Assembly: GCA_963711725.1 (NCBI GenBank)
Contig: CAVQFO010000001.1
Location: forward strand, 1-47,143
Direction: 5' to 3'
From: CAVQFO01 sp963711725
Lineage (GTDB): Bacteria > Pseudomonadota > Gammaproteobacteria > Nitrococcales > Aquisalimonadaceae
Length of the DNA: 47,143 bases
The first letter of the stretch is position 1; each line of letters begins with the position of its first letter. Below are positions 1-8,394 of the stretch, piece by piece. The position numbers and the translations under genes were made by a program. The notes below the pieces were generated by a model that saw nothing but the letters and a program-made list of their open reading frames with translations, made no database searches and was not told the DNA's origin.

Positions 1-342
1 AACAGCCTCGGACTTGTCGGCGTTTCCCAACCGTGACACTTTAATTTGGCGGGTTTCAACAGACTGCGCTTGGGATCAGGGCGCATGTGGGGGGATGAAT
101 CCGCGGCGCGTTCCGCATGGTGGCTCCGGCCCCATCGCGATGGAGAGGCATGGTGCCGGTCGGGAAAACCAGAGCAATCTGGGCAGGTTCCTGGTCAAGG
201 AATTTCGGAGCGCGCCTAAACCATTCGCCCGAGCGACCGTTATAAGAAACACAGGGTGTCCGGGGACAAATGCCGCCCGCCCGGAGCGCGCTGCCTGCTT
301 TTTGACCTACGGGGGAGGTCCGCACTTGATTCTTTTCCACAC
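1..342. other. Left edge, no recognisable gene
   Basis: The first 340 bases hold an open frame on the + strand, but its translation resembles nothing I recognise and has no domain-like pattern. It is probably non-coding or a degraded upstream part of the chemoreceptor gene. Nothing else is supported here. Confidence 0.4.
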
Positions 343-1652
343 TCAGAAGGCGTTGGCTGTTTTGCAGGCCGCGCTGGCTGCCGATCGAGAGGAACTGAAG
401 CGTCCGTAGCCCGAGGGTGGCCGCACCGCGGAAGCGCTGGCGCCGGTGATCGAGGCCATCGATAAGGCGAACGACGCCTGGAAGAGGTGGCGGGAAGCGG
501 CCTCAAGGCGCTGGAATATTCGGTCAATCTTCTCATCCGCAACGGCTATCTCTCCAACGAGATCCATTCCATCGAGGAGCATGCCGCCACCGTGGCCTCC
601 GCCATCGAGGAGATGGCGGCCTCCGCGGGCGAAGTGGCCAGCTTGCCCAGCAGGCCGCCGAACGGGCGGAGGAAAGCCGCGCCCAATCCGCGGAGGGCAC
701 CCGCGGGATTGAGTCACTGCGTGGTGACGTGGGCCTCCTGGAGCAGGCCGTACGCTCCATGGCCGACGGCATGAAGCAGTTCGTGGGTTTCACCAACGAG
801 ATCGATCAGCTCACCGCCACCATCAAGGAGATCGCGGAGCAGACCAATCTGCTCGCGCTCAATGCCAGCATCGAGGCCGCGCGTGCCGGTGAGGCCGGGC
901 GAGGGTTTGCCGTGGTGGCGGACGAAGTGAAACAGCTAGCCGAGAAGAGTGCCGAGGCCACCAGCCAGATCATAGGCGTGACCGGCACCATGAACCAGCT
1001 CTCCCGCGAGGTGGGCGAGACGGTGGACAACAGCTTCGAGCGCCTGGAAGCCAGCATGGAGGCGCTGGAGCAGGTGGCCGAATCGTTCGCGCATACGGCC
1101 CATCTGGTCAATGACGTGGGCGACCGCATCCATCAGATCGCCAGCGCCGCCGAGGAGCAGAGCCAGGTTTCCCAGGAGATGGCCAGCAACGTCTCCGAGG
1201 TGAACGATTCCCTGCGCGCCGGCAGCAGTCGGGTCGACGAACTGAGCCAGATCGCCCGCCAGATCGGGGTGAACATCGTCAAGCAGTTCAACCAGCTCGG
1301 CGGTTGGGACCACGCCCGCCTGGCCCTGGAAATGGTCAAGGCCGATCACCTGATGTGGAAGGTGCGCGTGGCCGACATGGTGCTGGGCGGCGAGGCCCTG
1401 CAGCGCGGCGAACTGGAAGATCCCAAGCAAACCCGCCTTGGGCGGTGGTACTACGGTGCCGGCCGCGAGCGCCACGGCGATCACCCGGCCTACGGCGAGG
1501 TGGAAGGGCAGATCAATCAACTGCACGGCTTGGGCCGCGAAATCGCGCAGGCCACGGCCGAGCACGACCTGGATGCAGCCGCCGAGAAACTGGAGTTGAT
1601 GGAAGTGCTCAGCCGGGAGCTATTCAGCCGCATCGACCGTCTATCGGAATGA
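343..1652 (+). pseudogene. Methyl-accepting chemotaxis protein with CZB-like C-terminal domain, frameshifted
   Basis: Chemoreceptor signalling protein that would control CheA. From 729 one frame encodes the conserved hairpin tip (EQTNLLALNASIEAARAGE, then GFAVVADEVKQLAEKSAEAT) and a C-terminal CZB-like segment (DHLMWK, LGRWYYG, NQLHGLG). The 5' part is broken. A stop (TAG, 407-409) lies in the frame that carries AALAADREELKR. The frame then changes near 480-487 and again near 640-645, where receptor-like sequence (SAIEEMAASAGEVAS, then LAQQAAERAEESRAQ) continues across the shift. No membrane segment or sensor domain is visible. The CZB zinc motif is degenerate: CxLGxW reads TRLGRW and HxxxH reads INQLH. 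The identity is secure. Whether it is a true pseudogene or carries sequencing indels is open. Confidence 0.82.
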
Positions 1653-1657
1653 TCGGA

Positions 1658-1706
1658 GGTCGACACCACCGCCCCTTGATGTAGGAGCGGTCGTGTCGAC
1701 CGCGAA
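1658..1706. repeat. REP-like inverted repeat (TGTAGGAGCGG type)
   Basis: GGTCGACAC (1658-1666) is the exact reverse complement of 1693-1701. A shorter hairpin, GCGGTC (1687-1692) with GACCGC (1698-1703), sits inside a TGTAGGAGCGG...CCGCGAA sequence like the dispersed REP elements of pseudomonads. It lies between convergent genes and could also act as a terminator. Confidence 0.6.
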
Positions 1707-1717
1707 CCAGTTCCACA

Positions 1718-2207
1718 TCAGTTATGCAAAATAATCCCGAACCCGAACCGCACCCGGGGTTGGGATTCGCTCTGCTGCTCCGGCCACAGATGAACGCCCC
1801 GCGCCTCGATCACCGGATAGGTGTACGCCGGCCTCGCCGACTTGCCGTCCTGGACCCGGGATAGCGTCCCCAGTACCGTGACCTCCCGGCCCGCCGCGTA
1901 GTCCTTGGGCTCCAGGTAGCCCTGGCGCAGCGCCAGGAATCGGCCTTGGGCGGAGCGGTCCGTCATGGGCCGTTGGCCGGTGTCCAGCGGATAGGCCAGG
2001 ATCTCCAGTTGGGTGCTGTCCTTCAGGTTGCGCGTCGCCACCACCACGCCGCCCCACAACACCTGTTCGCCCAGGTGGTTCTTGATGTTGTCGAGGCCCA
2101 TGCCCGGTTTCACGGCCGGGTTGTAGCCCGCATCGGCGTAGGGGCCCGGCGTGGCGCATCCCGCCAAAGCCAGCGTCAGCAGCACGAGCGGTCAGCAGTC
2201 TCTTCAT
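1718..2207 (-). pseudogene. Slp-family outer-membrane lipoprotein, frameshift in signal peptide
   Basis: Second of two tandem Slp/YeaY-type lipoprotein genes; such proteins are anchored in the outer membrane and often starvation-induced. The body (GLDNIKNHLGEQVLWGGVVV, then QGRFLALRQGYLEPKDYAAG) matches its upstream neighbour throughout. In the present frame the only usable start is GTG at 2185, giving a signal peptide without basic residues before the lipobox (LALAGC). An ATG at 2207 encodes MKRLLTA in another frame. Removing one base near 2186 joins it to VLLTLALAGC and gives a textbook lipoprotein leader. A 1-nt insertion is therefore likely, real or technical. Confidence 0.75.
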
Positions 2208-2738
2208 CGTCGATCTATGATATGGATGCCAGTAGTAGGGATAGGGATACCACGGGTAATACCAAGGGTCGTACCAGAACGGCCCCGGTTCATCGTAAGT
2301 GGCTTTCGGCAGCGGCGCCCACAGATGGGTCCCCGTTACCTGCACCGTGGGGTACGGATAGCTGTAGTCGCCCACCTTGCGGGTCTCGATGCCACTCACG
2401 GTGCCCACTACGGTGAATGCCCGGCCCGCGGTATAGACCGCCGGGTCCAGAAACCCGTTCACAACGGCCAGGAAACGCCCCTGGCTTGCGGCGTCCTCTT
2501 CGGGGCGTCCGTCGCTCTGCAGGGGACGGGCGACCACGGCCACTTCGGTGCTATCGGCCAGGTTGCGAACAGCGGCGATGGTCCCGCCCCAGCGGACCCG
2601 CTGGCCTTTGAAGGCGTCGATGTGCTCCGCCACCTGCGCGGGCGTGGCACTGCGCTCCGGTGCCCCCTGGATCGACTGGGGCACGGTGGCGCATCCGGCA
2701 ATCAGCGTCGCAAGTACAATCAGGATGGCCAAGCGCAT
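2208..2738 (-). CDS. Slp-family outer-membrane lipoprotein with Trp/Tyr/Pro-rich tail
   Basis: Starts at ATG 2738 behind a purine-rich GGGGAG. It has a clean type II signal peptide ending in LIAGC (Cys16), then the Slp domain (FKGQRVRWGGTIAAVRNLAD, SQGRFLAVVNGFLDPAVYTAG) to about residue 150. The C-terminus is unusual, a run rich in W, Y and P (WYDPWYYPWYPYPYY). No stop precedes the ATG of the downstream paralogue at 2207. The same frame stays open as non-homologous sequence to 1722, while a shift of one base would end the gene at the ATGA overlap or at a TAG just before it. An indel near the tail is likely, so the 3' limit given is approximate. Paired with the next gene by duplication. Confidence 0.75.
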
Positions 2739-2838
2739 GAACGGGCTCCCCGATGGTTGTCCCAAGCACTCCCGGTTGATATTGGGTTGGGCCGGGCCGA
2801 GTTCCAGAGAGTCGAAAGAATCAGAATAAGGATTGTCC

Positions 2839-3885
2839 ATGCGCACTTTGATGGTACTGCTGCTGATCTTCGTGGCCGCGCCCACCGTGGCTGCCGAATC
2901 CCACGCCGTGGTGTTCATGTACCACCGCTTCGGCAACGAAGAATACCCCAGTACCAACGTCCGCATGGATCAATTCCGCGCCCAGTTGAACTACCTGGCC
3001 GACAACGGCTACCAGGTCTGGCCGCTGCAGAAGATCGTCACCGCCCTGCAAGACGGCACGTCCATCCCGGATCACACCGTCGCCCTCGCCGTGGACGACG
3101 CCTACGACACCGTCTACGAGAACGCCTACCCCCTGATCAAGGCCCGCGGCTGGCCCATGACCGTGTTCGTCAGCACCAACGAAGTGGACCGCGGATTCCA
3201 CAGCATCATGACCTGGGATCAAATGCGCGAGATGAGTCGCCACGGCGTCACCTTCGCCAACCACACCGCCGACCACGCCCACCTCACCCGCCGCCATTCC
3301 GGTGAGACCGACGAGCAATGGCTGCAACGCGTCTCCCGGGACATCGAAAAGGCCCAGCAGCGCCTGCAGGCCGAGTTGGACCAAGACACCAATACGAGTC
3401 CGAAGCTCTTCGCCTACCCCTACGGCGAATACAACACTGCCCTGGCCGACTGGCTGCGCGACCACGGCTACATCGCCTTCGGCCAGGAATCCGGCGTGTT
3501 GGGCCCCAACTCTGACATGCGCGCCCTGCCGCGCTACCCCATCAATGAACACTATGGCGATCTGAAAGGCTTTGCCGTCAAGGCGCAGAGCCTCCCGCTG
3601 CCCGTCACCGACGTCCAGCCCTGGGACCCGGTCCAACCGGCCGGCGCCAAGCCGCGTATGGTGTTTCGGGTGGAAGGGCCGGATGTGGGAGTGGATCGGC
3701 TGAACTGCTACCTCGGCGGAAGCCGCCTTCCGGTGAAGAATCTGGGCGGCGGCAAGTTCGCCGTGCAGGCCCAGGAGCCGCTGCCGCCCGGGCGCAGTCG
3801 GTACAACTGCACTGCGCCCTACACGCAGGGGAATCGGTACTACTGGTACAGCCACCTGTGGTTGTTGCCGGGTGGAAAGGACTGA
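2839..3885 (+). CDS. Secreted polysaccharide deacetylase (NodB domain)
   Basis: Carbohydrate esterase family 4 type enzyme that would remove N- or O-acetyl groups from a polysaccharide in the periplasm or outside the cell. ATG 2839 lies 6 nt behind AAGGA; an in-frame TTG at 2833 is less likely. Residues 1-19 form a signal peptide (LLLIFVAAPTVAA). Motif 1 is VDDAYD (Asp86-Asp87, where TFDDG is usual), motif 2 is HTADH (142-146, metal ligands), motif 3 is FAYPYGEYN (191-199). The NodB fold ends near 240, followed by a roughly 110-residue C-terminal region with beta-type spacing, possibly carbohydrate-binding. It has 348 aa, starts divergently from the slp pair, and its substrate is unknown. Confidence 0.88.
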   Translation: MRTLMVLLLIFVAAPTVAAESHAVVFMYHRFGNEEYPSTNVRMDQFRAQLNYLADNGYQVWPLQKIVTALQDGTSIPDHTVALAVDDAYDTVYENAYPLIKARGWPMTVFVSTNEVDRGFHSIMTWDQMREMSRHGVTFANHTADHAHLTRRHSGETDEQWLQRVSRDIEKAQQRLQAELDQDTNTSPKLFAYPYGEYNTALADWLRDHGYIAFGQESGVLGPNSDMRALPRYPINEHYGDLKGFAVKAQSLPLPVTDVQPWDPVQPAGAKPRMVFRVEGPDVGVDRLNCYLGGSRLPVKNLGGGKFAVQAQEPLPPGRSRYNCTAPYTQGNRYYWYSHLWLLPGGKD

Positions 3886-3892
3886 AATCTTC

Positions 3893-3954
3893 CGTAGGAT
3901 CGGCAAAGCCCACGCGGAGTTCTATTGATCAGCGTGGGCTTCGCCCACCCTACG
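3893..3954. repeat. REP-like inverted repeat (CGTAGG...GTGGGC type)
   Basis: AAGCCCACGC (3906-3915) pairs exactly with GCGTGGGCTT (3932-3941). The right arm also folds on itself (GTGGGC-ttc-GCCCAC, 3934-3948) and ends in CCCTACG, while the left arm begins with CGTAGG. This is a common dispersed intergenic repeat type in gammaproteobacteria. It lies between convergent genes and may terminate both. Confidence 0.7.
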
Positions 3955-3981
3955 TTTGCTCCTTTGGGCATACGCAGTCGG

Positions 3982-4845
3982 TCAGTATTCGTTCAGGTCC
4001 AAGTCGGCGTCCACCGGCTGGCGGCGCGCCAAGGCTTCCTCGCGGGCGGCAGCGATCTCCCTCAGCACGTCGTCCACGTCCGCGGCTTGCTCGTCCCGCT
4101 GGTACCGGCCAGTGAGAACCGTGTTCGGCGTCAGATCACCGCTTTCAAACAGCCCCCAGATTTCAGCGGCGTAGTCGGTCGCCAGCAGCTCGGGGGCGAA
4201 CCGACCCAGATATGCGGTGATGTTGTCCACGTCCCGGACCAACATCCGGCAGGCATTGTTGTTGCCGGATGCGTCGACTGCCTGGGGCAGATCGATAATG
4301 ACCGGGCCGTTCTCGTCGACCAGAACGTTGTATTCGGACAGGTCGCCGTGAATCAGCCCCGCGCACAGCATGCGCACAATCTGGTCGATGAGGAACCGAT
4401 GATAGTCCCGAGCCTGCGCATCGGTGAGCGCCACGTCGTCCAGGCGCGGGGCGGCGTTGCCCTGAACGTCGGTAACCAGCTCCATGATTAGGACGCCATC
4501 GATGAACTGGTGGACCCGCGGCACACGCACGCCGGCGCCCTCCAACCGACGCAGCGCGGCCACCTCCGCCGACTGCCACATGGTTTCCTGCTCCCGGCGG
4601 CCGTACCGCGTGTTTTTCGCCATCGCGCGGGCCCGGCGACCATTGCGCACCCTGCGCCCTTCCTGGTATTCCGCCTGTTTGTGGAAGCTGCGCTGATGGA
4701 CTTCCTTGTAGACCTTGGCGCAACGAATGTCGCCGCCGCAGCGGACAACGAAGACGGCAGCCTCCTTGCCGCTCTTGAGCTGTCGGACGACATCATCGAC
4801 GAGCCCGTCCTCGACAAGGGGTGCAATGCGTTTGGGGATCTTCAT
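3982..4845 (-). CDS. RIO1-family serine protein kinase
   Basis: Atypical RIO-type kinase of 287 aa, length normal for bacterial members. Visible are the ATP loop SGKEA (25-29), the invariant lysine in CAKVYK (Lys44), the catalytic loop HGDLSEYN (166-173, Asp168 as base, Asn173 as metal ligand) and the metal-binding IIDLPQ (Asp185). The basic stretch around 63-84 (RRVRNGRRARAMAKN) is typical of the RIO N-lobe insertion. It stands alone, divergent from the beta-propeller gene and convergent with the deacetylase. Substrates of bacterial RIO kinases are largely unknown, so no pathway is assigned. Confidence 0.9.
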   Translation of the reverse strand: MKIPKRIAPLVEDGLVDDVVRQLKSGKEAAVFVVRCGGDIRCAKVYKEVHQRSFHKQAEYQEGRRVRNGRRARAMAKNTRYGRREQETMWQSAEVAALRRLEGAGVRVPRVHQFIDGVLIMELVTDVQGNAAPRLDDVALTDAQARDYHRFLIDQIVRMLCAGLIHGDLSEYNVLVDENGPVIIDLPQAVDASGNNNACRMLVRDVDNITAYLGRFAPELLATDYAAEIWGLFESGDLTPNTVLTGRYQRDEQAADVDDVLREIAAAREEALARRQPVDADLDLNEY

Positions 4846-5224
4846 GGAAATTGGGTATTTGGAAGGGGAGGGCCCGTCAGGGATTCGTCGTCGCTCGGCC
4901 GGTTCTTCTTGTCCCGCCTCTGCCGGAGCTTGCCCTCTTTCTTTCGCTTGTCTCCAGCTCGCGTTGGTGTTTCTCGAATCCGAAGTTAGGTTTTGCCAAG
5001 TTTCCTCCTGGAGAGTTGCCCGTCACGGACACCGGGGTGCGTGTCCGGTTGCCCAAGCCTCACTATACCTGTGATCGGACCTGAATCCCGGTACGGACTT
5101 CACATGCTCCACCGGCAACGCGCCCCGCAGTGGGACCGGCTCCCCAATCGCGACGGTCGACTGCCTGGACAGAAAAGCAGGGCGGACTAGACTTGCGGGT
5201 TGGAGGCGGGGCGGCACGGAGGAG
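4846..5224. promoter_or_regulatory. Divergent intergenic region between RIO kinase and propeller protein
   Basis: About 380 bases without a convincing gene; promoters for both flanking genes must lie here. A hairpin CGGACAC (5026-5032) with GTGTCCG (5041-5047) is visible, and a TATACC that could be a -10 follows near 5065. No matching -35 at proper spacing was found. GGAGG just before 5225 serves the + strand gene. Confidence 0.35.
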
Positions 5225-6568
5225 ATGGCCATGGCGAACCAAATCCTGGGGACAGTGCTTTCCATCGCGCTCACCACGCTCTGGGCGGGAGATGCCCTGG
5301 CTGAGGAAGTGAGCTGGATCGATCAATTCGGGACCGCGGGCAGCGACTTCGCGGACGGTGTGGCCGCCGACGCGTACTTCGGCTACAGCACCGGCCGTGT
5401 GAGCCGGGATCTTGCCCTGCCGGGGCAGACAAGTGCGGGCAGCGTGGATGCATTTGTCCGAAAGTACGACGGCTCCGGCAATATTGCCTGGACCCGGCAG
5501 TTCGGGACCCCGGAATTCGACGGTTTTTCCAAGATCGCCACCCGCAACGGGATCCTGTACGTAGCCGGGCTGACCACGGGGACCTTCCCCGGCGAGACTG
5601 CCCACGGCGGTGTCGACACTTTCATCCGTACCTATGACGCCGACGGCAATGTGGGTTGGACCCGCCAGCTCGGGACGGCGGGCGGGGATTTCGCGCTGGA
5701 TGTGGCGGTGGATGACACCAGTATCTATGTCCTTGGCTTCACGTCCGGCGTATTCCCCGGACAGCTAAGCGCCGGCAGCGACGACTTTTTTCTTGCCAAG
5801 CTGACTCTGGATGGATCGCTGCTGTGGGTCCGCCAGTTCGGCACGGCCGGCTTGGATCCCGCGATTTTTACGTTGGGTGGCGTCGCCGTGGACGCGACTG
5901 GCATATACGTGGGCAGCACGGTGCCCCTGGCGCTGCCGGGGCAAGTGGCCGTTGGCGACGCGGACGCCTTCCTGCGCAAGTACGACCTGGACGGCAACGA
6001 GCTGTGGACCTATCAGTTCGGAACACCCTGCCTCGATGTCTTGTCCGATATCGACCTGCACGGCGGTGACGTGTTGATGGCCGGCGCCACGACCGGAATC
6101 CTGGACAATCCCGGTTTTCCGCGATGCACGAATCCGCCGGAGGGGCGCAACAACAGCGGTGGCCAGGGCAGCACGTTCGTCCAGAGGCGCAGCAGCAACG
6201 GCGCGGTGCTCTGGACCGAGCAGTACAAGGGCAGCAGCGGACTGACCGGGTTCACGCTGGCCAAGGGCGTAACGGCAAACGATGCCGGAGTGTTCGTGGC
6301 GAGCGAAGCCATTACACCCCGGAATCCGCGCCTGATCGACCTCGAATGCCCCATCGGCAGCCCTTCGGAGGATATCGACGTGCGCATGCTTGCCCATGAC
6401 GGCCATCTTGTTTGGACCCGGCAGATCGGTAGCACGGCACGCGATACGCCCAGTGGCATCGCCGTCAACGACGCCGGCGTCCTGGTGGCCGGCACAACGG
6501 GCTGCCGTCTGGAGAGTGAGACGAGCGCGGGTGCCCAGGACGCCTTCACGCTGCAGCTGACGCCGTAG
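5225..6568 (+). CDS. Secreted SBBP-type beta-propeller repeat protein
   Basis: 447-aa exported protein built from repeats of about 55-60 residues. Each resembles the SBBP (seven-bladed beta-propeller-related) motif: a GxVDAFVRKYDGSGNIAWTR-like strand pair, then QFGT, then a VAVD...YVAG strand and a PGQ turn. I count six to seven copies from residue 28 to the end, with near-identical QFGT/QLGT and KYDxxGN signatures. Residues 1-26 form a signal peptide ending in DALA. The ATG is preceded by a strong GGAGG. No enzymatic motif is visible; the role is probably extracellular or periplasmic binding. The gene stands alone and ends at a large inverted repeat. Confidence 0.8.
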   Translation: MAMANQILGTVLSIALTTLWAGDALAEEVSWIDQFGTAGSDFADGVAADAYFGYSTGRVSRDLALPGQTSAGSVDAFVRKYDGSGNIAWTRQFGTPEFDGFSKIATRNGILYVAGLTTGTFPGETAHGGVDTFIRTYDADGNVGWTRQLGTAGGDFALDVAVDDTSIYVLGFTSGVFPGQLSAGSDDFFLAKLTLDGSLLWVRQFGTAGLDPAIFTLGGVAVDATGIYVGSTVPLALPGQVAVGDADAFLRKYDLDGNELWTYQFGTPCLDVLSDIDLHGGDVLMAGATTGILDNPGFPRCTNPPEGRNNSGGQGSTFVQRRSSNGAVLWTEQYKGSSGLTGFTLAKGVTANDAGVFVASEAITPRNPRLIDLECPIGSPSEDIDVRMLAHDGHLVWTRQIGSTARDTPSGIAVNDAGVLVAGTTGCRLESETSAGAQDAFTLQLTP

Positions 6569-6595
6569 CTTTAGGCCGCGCCAACAACGCGAGGG

Positions 6596-6665
6596 GGCCG
6601 GTTTTCACAATCCAGTAGCACTCCGACCCGATCCGAGTGCAGCGGTTGGATTGTGAGGACCGGCC
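6596..6665. repeat. Long imperfect palindrome (cruciform)
   Basis: The 19-base arms (6596-6614 and 6647-6665) match at 17 positions around CACAATCCA/TGGATTGTG. Inside them lies a second exact stem GCACTC (6618-6623) with GAGTGC (6635-6640). The 70-base structure fills the gap between convergent genes. It has no terminal T-run, so it looks more like a repeat element than a simple intrinsic terminator, although it could stop transcription from both sides. Confidence 0.65.
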
Positions 6666-6684
6666 TCATCCCCACACCCGGCGC

Positions 6685-7302
6685 TCAGCGCGCCACGGCG
6701 GTGCCCCAGTAGTTGAAGCTCGCCGGGCGCCAGCCCGGAATATACATGGTATCCATGTTCTTGATGCGGAATCCCCCCGCCTCAATGACGGCGGGGATGG
6801 CCCGATTAAGGTTGCAGCCGCCGCCGATCCGCTTCCATACCGGATTGAGGCGATCCTGCCAACGGCGCACACTCAGATCCGGCGCCGCCCCGTGCTCACA
6901 GAAAACAAGCTCGCCTCCTGGCCGGAGAACCCGGCTCATCTGCCGAAGCGCGGCGATCGTATCTGCAATAGTGCAGAGTGTGTACGTCACAACCACAGTA
7001 TCGACGCTGCCATCCTCCAGCGGGATCTCTTCCCCTGGTAGCCCAATGAACTCCACCTCAAAGGGAAGCGAGCGCGCGGCCCTTTCCGCGATCCGCGTCA
7101 TCTCCGGCGTTGGGTCCAGGCCCCAGACCTTGGTCACGTTTGCGGAGTCGTAGAGGGGGAGATTCAAGCCAGAGCCGATGCCAACCTCAAGAACGCGCCC
7201 ACGAGCGTGCGGCACCACCTTCTCACGCTGGCGCATGTTCGGCTTCAAGCCACACGCAAAGTGGATGGCTTTGGGAAGAATGTACCGGCTGTAGAGTCCC
7301 AT
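6685..7302 (-). CDS. Class I SAM-dependent methyltransferase
   Basis: 205-aa soluble methyltransferase of the Methyltransf_11/UbiE-like type. The SAM-binding loop is VLEVGIGSGLNLPLY (37-51). An acidic residue follows at the end of strand 2 (GLDPTPEM), and motif VLRPGGELVFCEHG comes later. The N-terminal segment (YSRYILPKAIHFACG) and C-terminal GCNLNRAIPAVIEAGGF resemble phospholipid or METTL7-like methyltransferases, but the substrate cannot be read from sequence. It starts at ATG 7302 with GGAGGGTT just upstream. No operon partner lies adjacent on the same strand within 400 bp. Confidence 0.85.
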   Translation of the reverse strand: MGLYSRYILPKAIHFACGLKPNMRQREKVVPHARGRVLEVGIGSGLNLPLYDSANVTKVWGLDPTPEMTRIAERAARSLPFEVEFIGLPGEEIPLEDGSVDTVVVTYTLCTIADTIAALRQMSRVLRPGGELVFCEHGAAPDLSVRRWQDRLNPVWKRIGGGCNLNRAIPAVIEAGGFRIKNMDTMYIPGWRPASFNYWGTAVAR

Positions 7303-7704
7303 CGAACCCTCCTGGCACCTTTCGCAGGCACCGGCGGCCTAACATCAGCCTTTACTGGTTTAGCTACGCCAGCGCTGAAGTCAAGTGTAACGGCTTGCGC
7401 CGGGCAGAGAGGTTAGCCATTCGATGGTCCTGGCATAGGCACGCGAGAGCAAGACCGCAGTCGGGTACTGCGAGAGGCCTCGAGTGCCTGCACGCATGAA
7501 TTTGACCATGAAAAGGGCCGTCTAAGAGCCGTGCAGTCCCTCAGAGTACAGACGTATTTCTTGTAATCAATGAGTTTCCTCTTTCTTCGGCATTGTATTC
7601 AGTTGATCACCTAAGGTATGCCGGGGCTACGCCTCGTGCCGCCCAGCGCCGGCGCCCAGCGAAACGCGTCCACTGCAACGCGTCATTAGCGGTCGCCAAC
7701 AGAA
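7303..7704. other. Gene-free gap between methyltransferase and VIT gene
   Basis: About 400 bases. Several short frames are open but none has a ribosome site or a family-like translation. The stretch 7505-7610 is notably richer in A and T than the surroundings. A promoter for the methyltransferase presumably lies near 7310-7400, but I cannot place one with confidence. Confidence 0.35.
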
Positions 7705-8394
7705 TCAAGCTGCCACCCCAAACAGCGCCCCCACGCCCGCGGTCAATGCCATTGCCAAGGCGCCCCAAAAAGTGACGCGTGAGGCGGCGACAACCACCGG
7801 CGCGCCACCGGCTCTCGCAGACAGTGAACCCAACAGCGCAAGAAACAACAGCGAACTGCCTGAGACGGCCCACATGAGTGCGGCAAGCGGAAACAACGCG
7901 ACAATGAGAAGCGGAAGAAGGGCGCCGACCGTAAATGTCCCGGCGGAAGCCAGCGCGGCCTGAACGGGCCGAGCCGCCAAGGAATCGGAGATGCCCAGTT
8001 CATCACGCGCATGTGCACCAAGTGCATCATGCTGCATTAACTGAGTGGCCACGTTGGAGGCGAGTGCCGGGTCCAGGCCGCGCTTGACGTAAATCGCCGT
8101 TAGCTCCGCGTGCTCTTGTTCGGGACCGGCAGCCAGTTCCTCTCTCTCTCGGGCCAGATCGGCGCGCTCAGTATCGGCCTGTGAACTGACCGACACATAC
8201 TCGCCGGCCGCCATCGACATCGCTCCAGCGACGAGGCCGGCAACCCCTGCAACCAAGATGCCCTCGGAATCCGCGCCCGCGGCGGCAACGCCCAGGACAA
8301 GACTCGCAGTGGAGACAATTCCGTCATTCGCGCCAAGAACAGCCGCGCGGAGCCAGCCTATACGTTGTGTTCTGTGTCTTTCGGCGTGCCTCAT
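7705..8394 (-). CDS. VIT/CCC1-family membrane transporter
   Basis: 229-aa inner-membrane protein of the vacuolar iron transporter family; members move Fe2+ or Mn2+. TM1 contains AVLGANDGIVSTASLVLG and TM2 contains AGLVAGAMSMAAGEYVSV, both hallmark sequences with the expected Asp and Met residues. A charged cytoplasmic helical segment follows (80-140, many Glu and His), as does the metal-binding hairpin of this family. Three further hydrophobic helices fill 150-229. GAGGAA precedes ATG 8394. Single gene; the metal is inferred from the family. Confidence 0.9.
   Translation of the reverse strand: MRHAERHRTQRIGWLRAAVLGANDGIVSTASLVLGVAAAGADSEGILVAGVAGLVAGAMSMAAGEYVSVSSQADTERADLAREREELAAGPEQEHAELTAIYVKRGLDPALASNVATQLMQHDALGAHARDELGISDSLAARPVQAALASAGTFTVGALLPLLIVALFPLAALMWAVSGSSLLFLALLGSLSARAGGAPVVVAASRVTFWGALAMALTAGVGALFGVAA

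Noticed and set aside
7340..7430. attC-like site (GCCTAAC ... GTTAGCC)
   Set aside because: The right core does not fit GTTRRRY, the interior lacks L-box complementarity and no integrase or cassette genes are present.
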